Source of the DNA: Chitinophagaceae bacterium UBA1931
GTDB lineage: Bacteria > Bacteroidota > Bacteroidia > Chitinophagales > Chitinophagaceae
DNA length: 64,000 bases
Assembly (NCBI GenBank): GCA_002337125.1
Contig: DDFJ01000004.1
Coordinates: 1,291,889-1,355,888, forward strand
Direction of reading: 5' to 3'
In this document: positions 63,402 to 64,000 of the stretch, one piece after another
Numbering within the stretch: position 1 is the stretch's first letter
How the letters are laid out: the number at the start of each line of letters is the position of its first letter
Notes under the pieces: model-generated
The model's input: the letters and a program-made list of their open reading frames with translations, nothing else
Databases searched by the model: none
Told to the model about the DNA's origin: nothing
Program-made: the position numbers and the translations under genes

Positions 63402-63484
63402 ACGATCAGTTGATTGATCAATGAAAATAAGCATTCCTGCTGTATTTCAGAGAATCGTACTACCTTCATCTTTATTGTATCGTT

Positions 63485-64000
63485 ATGAAACGACCTTGCC
63501 TGCTGCTGCTTTTTGTTTTTGCTGTTGTTTTGATAGCATCATCTCAAACACTCACTTCTTCCAATCTCCCGATTATCGTCATCAACACTAATGGACAAAC
63601 CATTGTTGACGAGCCAAAGATTACAGCCGATATGGGTATTATTTACAACGGCGCCGGCGTGCGGAATAATATTACCGATGCATTTAATCATTACAACGGG
63701 AAAATAGGAATTGAAGTAAGAGGACAATCATCGCAGATGTTCCCAATGAAATCGTACAGTATTGAACTGCGTGATAATGCTGGAAACTCAACCGATAAAT
63801 CATTATTCGGCTTGCCAAAAGAAAGCGACTGGGTAATGTATGCACCTTACACCGACAAAACATTAATGCGAAATTTTCTTGCTTATACCATGAGCAGGGA
63901 AATGGGTCACTGGGCTTCCAATTGCCGTTATGCAGAAGTTATTCTTAACGGGCAATACGTTGGCATTTATGTTTTCATGGAAAAAATTAAACGCAACAGC
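63485..64000 (+). CDS. CotH kinase family protein, N-terminal part
   Basis: 172 codons to the window edge. Signal peptide (MKRPCLLLLFVFAVVLIASS), then the CotH-family start: LPIIVINTNGQTI, IEVRGQSSQMFPMKSYSIEL, LPKESDWVMYAPYTDKTLMRN and LNGQYVGIYVFMEKIKR. CotH proteins are protein kinases with an unusual fold; Bacteroidota forms are secreted and often end in a T9SS domain, which would lie outside the window. Confidence 0.85.
   Translation, partial: MKRPCLLLLFVFAVVLIASSQTLTSSNLPIIVINTNGQTIVDEPKITADMGIIYNGAGVRNNITDAFNHYNGKIGIEVRGQSSQMFPMKSYSIELRDNAGNSTDKSLFGLPKESDWVMYAPYTDKTLMRNFLAYTMSREMGHWASNCRYAEVILNGQYVGIYVFMEKIKRNS

Noticed and set aside
1..64000. tRNA, rRNA, CRISPR arrays, phage or transposase genes
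   Set aside because: I looked for T-arm patterns, regularly spaced repeats and transposase/integrase motifs and found none that hold up.

Overview
The window looks like chromosome of an aerobic member of the Bacteroidota, most likely family Chitinophagaceae. The evidence is a short (about 288 aa) primary sigma factor, a type IX secretion (T9SS) C-terminal sorting domain, a DUF5916/CBM9-type outer-membrane protein, promoter-like TAnnTTTG boxes and almost no Shine-Dalgarno sites. Base composition is moderately AT-rich and even throughout. I found no tRNA, rRNA, CRISPR array, prophage, transposase or integrase. The window opens inside an M20 dipeptidase gene and closes inside a CotH-family gene.

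Layout. 0-7 kb: M20 dipeptidase (partial), a membrane-anchored patatin with an endonuclease/exonuclease/phosphatase protein, a Tat-exported superoxide dismutase, an LptF/LptG permease and a START-like protein. 7-11 kb: rpoD, a GT39 glycosyltransferase, a dolichol-phosphate-mannose-synthase-like GT2, then a repeat-rich gap and a small conserved gene that seems frameshifted. 11.6-15.7 kb: small accessory genes (cupin, VanZ-like, nucleoid-associated protein, thioredoxin-like, DinB, M23 peptidase). 15.8-17.8 kb: ffh and rpsP. 17.8-31.2 kb: an envelope block with two large sortilin/Asp-box paralogues around a T9SS cargo protein, a tail-fibre-like surface protein and a DUF5916 protein, followed by a tandem pair of LolA-like periplasmic proteins. 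31.3-47.5 kb: metabolic, transport and repair genes (adenine deaminase, RsmI-like methyltransferase, EI24, 3-methyladenine glycosylase, SLC13 carrier, rhodanese-thioredoxin lipoprotein, GtrA, FBPase, orphan ABC ATPase, FKBP, Nudix, FolC). 47.9-54.6 kb: a four-gene 2-oxoacid:ferredoxin oxidoreductase operon facing a three-gene acyl-CoA (probably propionyl-CoA) carboxylase operon. 54.8-64 kb: TPR lipoprotein, DPP-IV-like S9 peptidase, Hsp15-like protein, a lipoprotein, trmD-rimM, M19 dipeptidase and CotH.

How genes work together. The ferredoxin oxidoreductase and the carboxylase fit one route from branched-chain 2-oxoacids via propionyl-CoA to methylmalonyl-CoA. Several exported peptidases (M20, S9, M19, M23) and the sortilin-like proteins point to a protein- and peptide-feeding lifestyle. 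The classical rpsP-rimM-trmD operon is split, with ffh-rpsP and trmD-rimM 43 kb apart.

No clear-cut new multi-gene system was found. The most unusual signals are: a secreted alpha-toroid-like protein carrying a class II cyclase-type DxDD motif, a Cys-rich mini-ORF at 450-518, back-to-back genes with overlapping promoters at 5.9 kb, several start codons only 4-7 nt behind a -7 box, and small inverted-repeat elements between genes.
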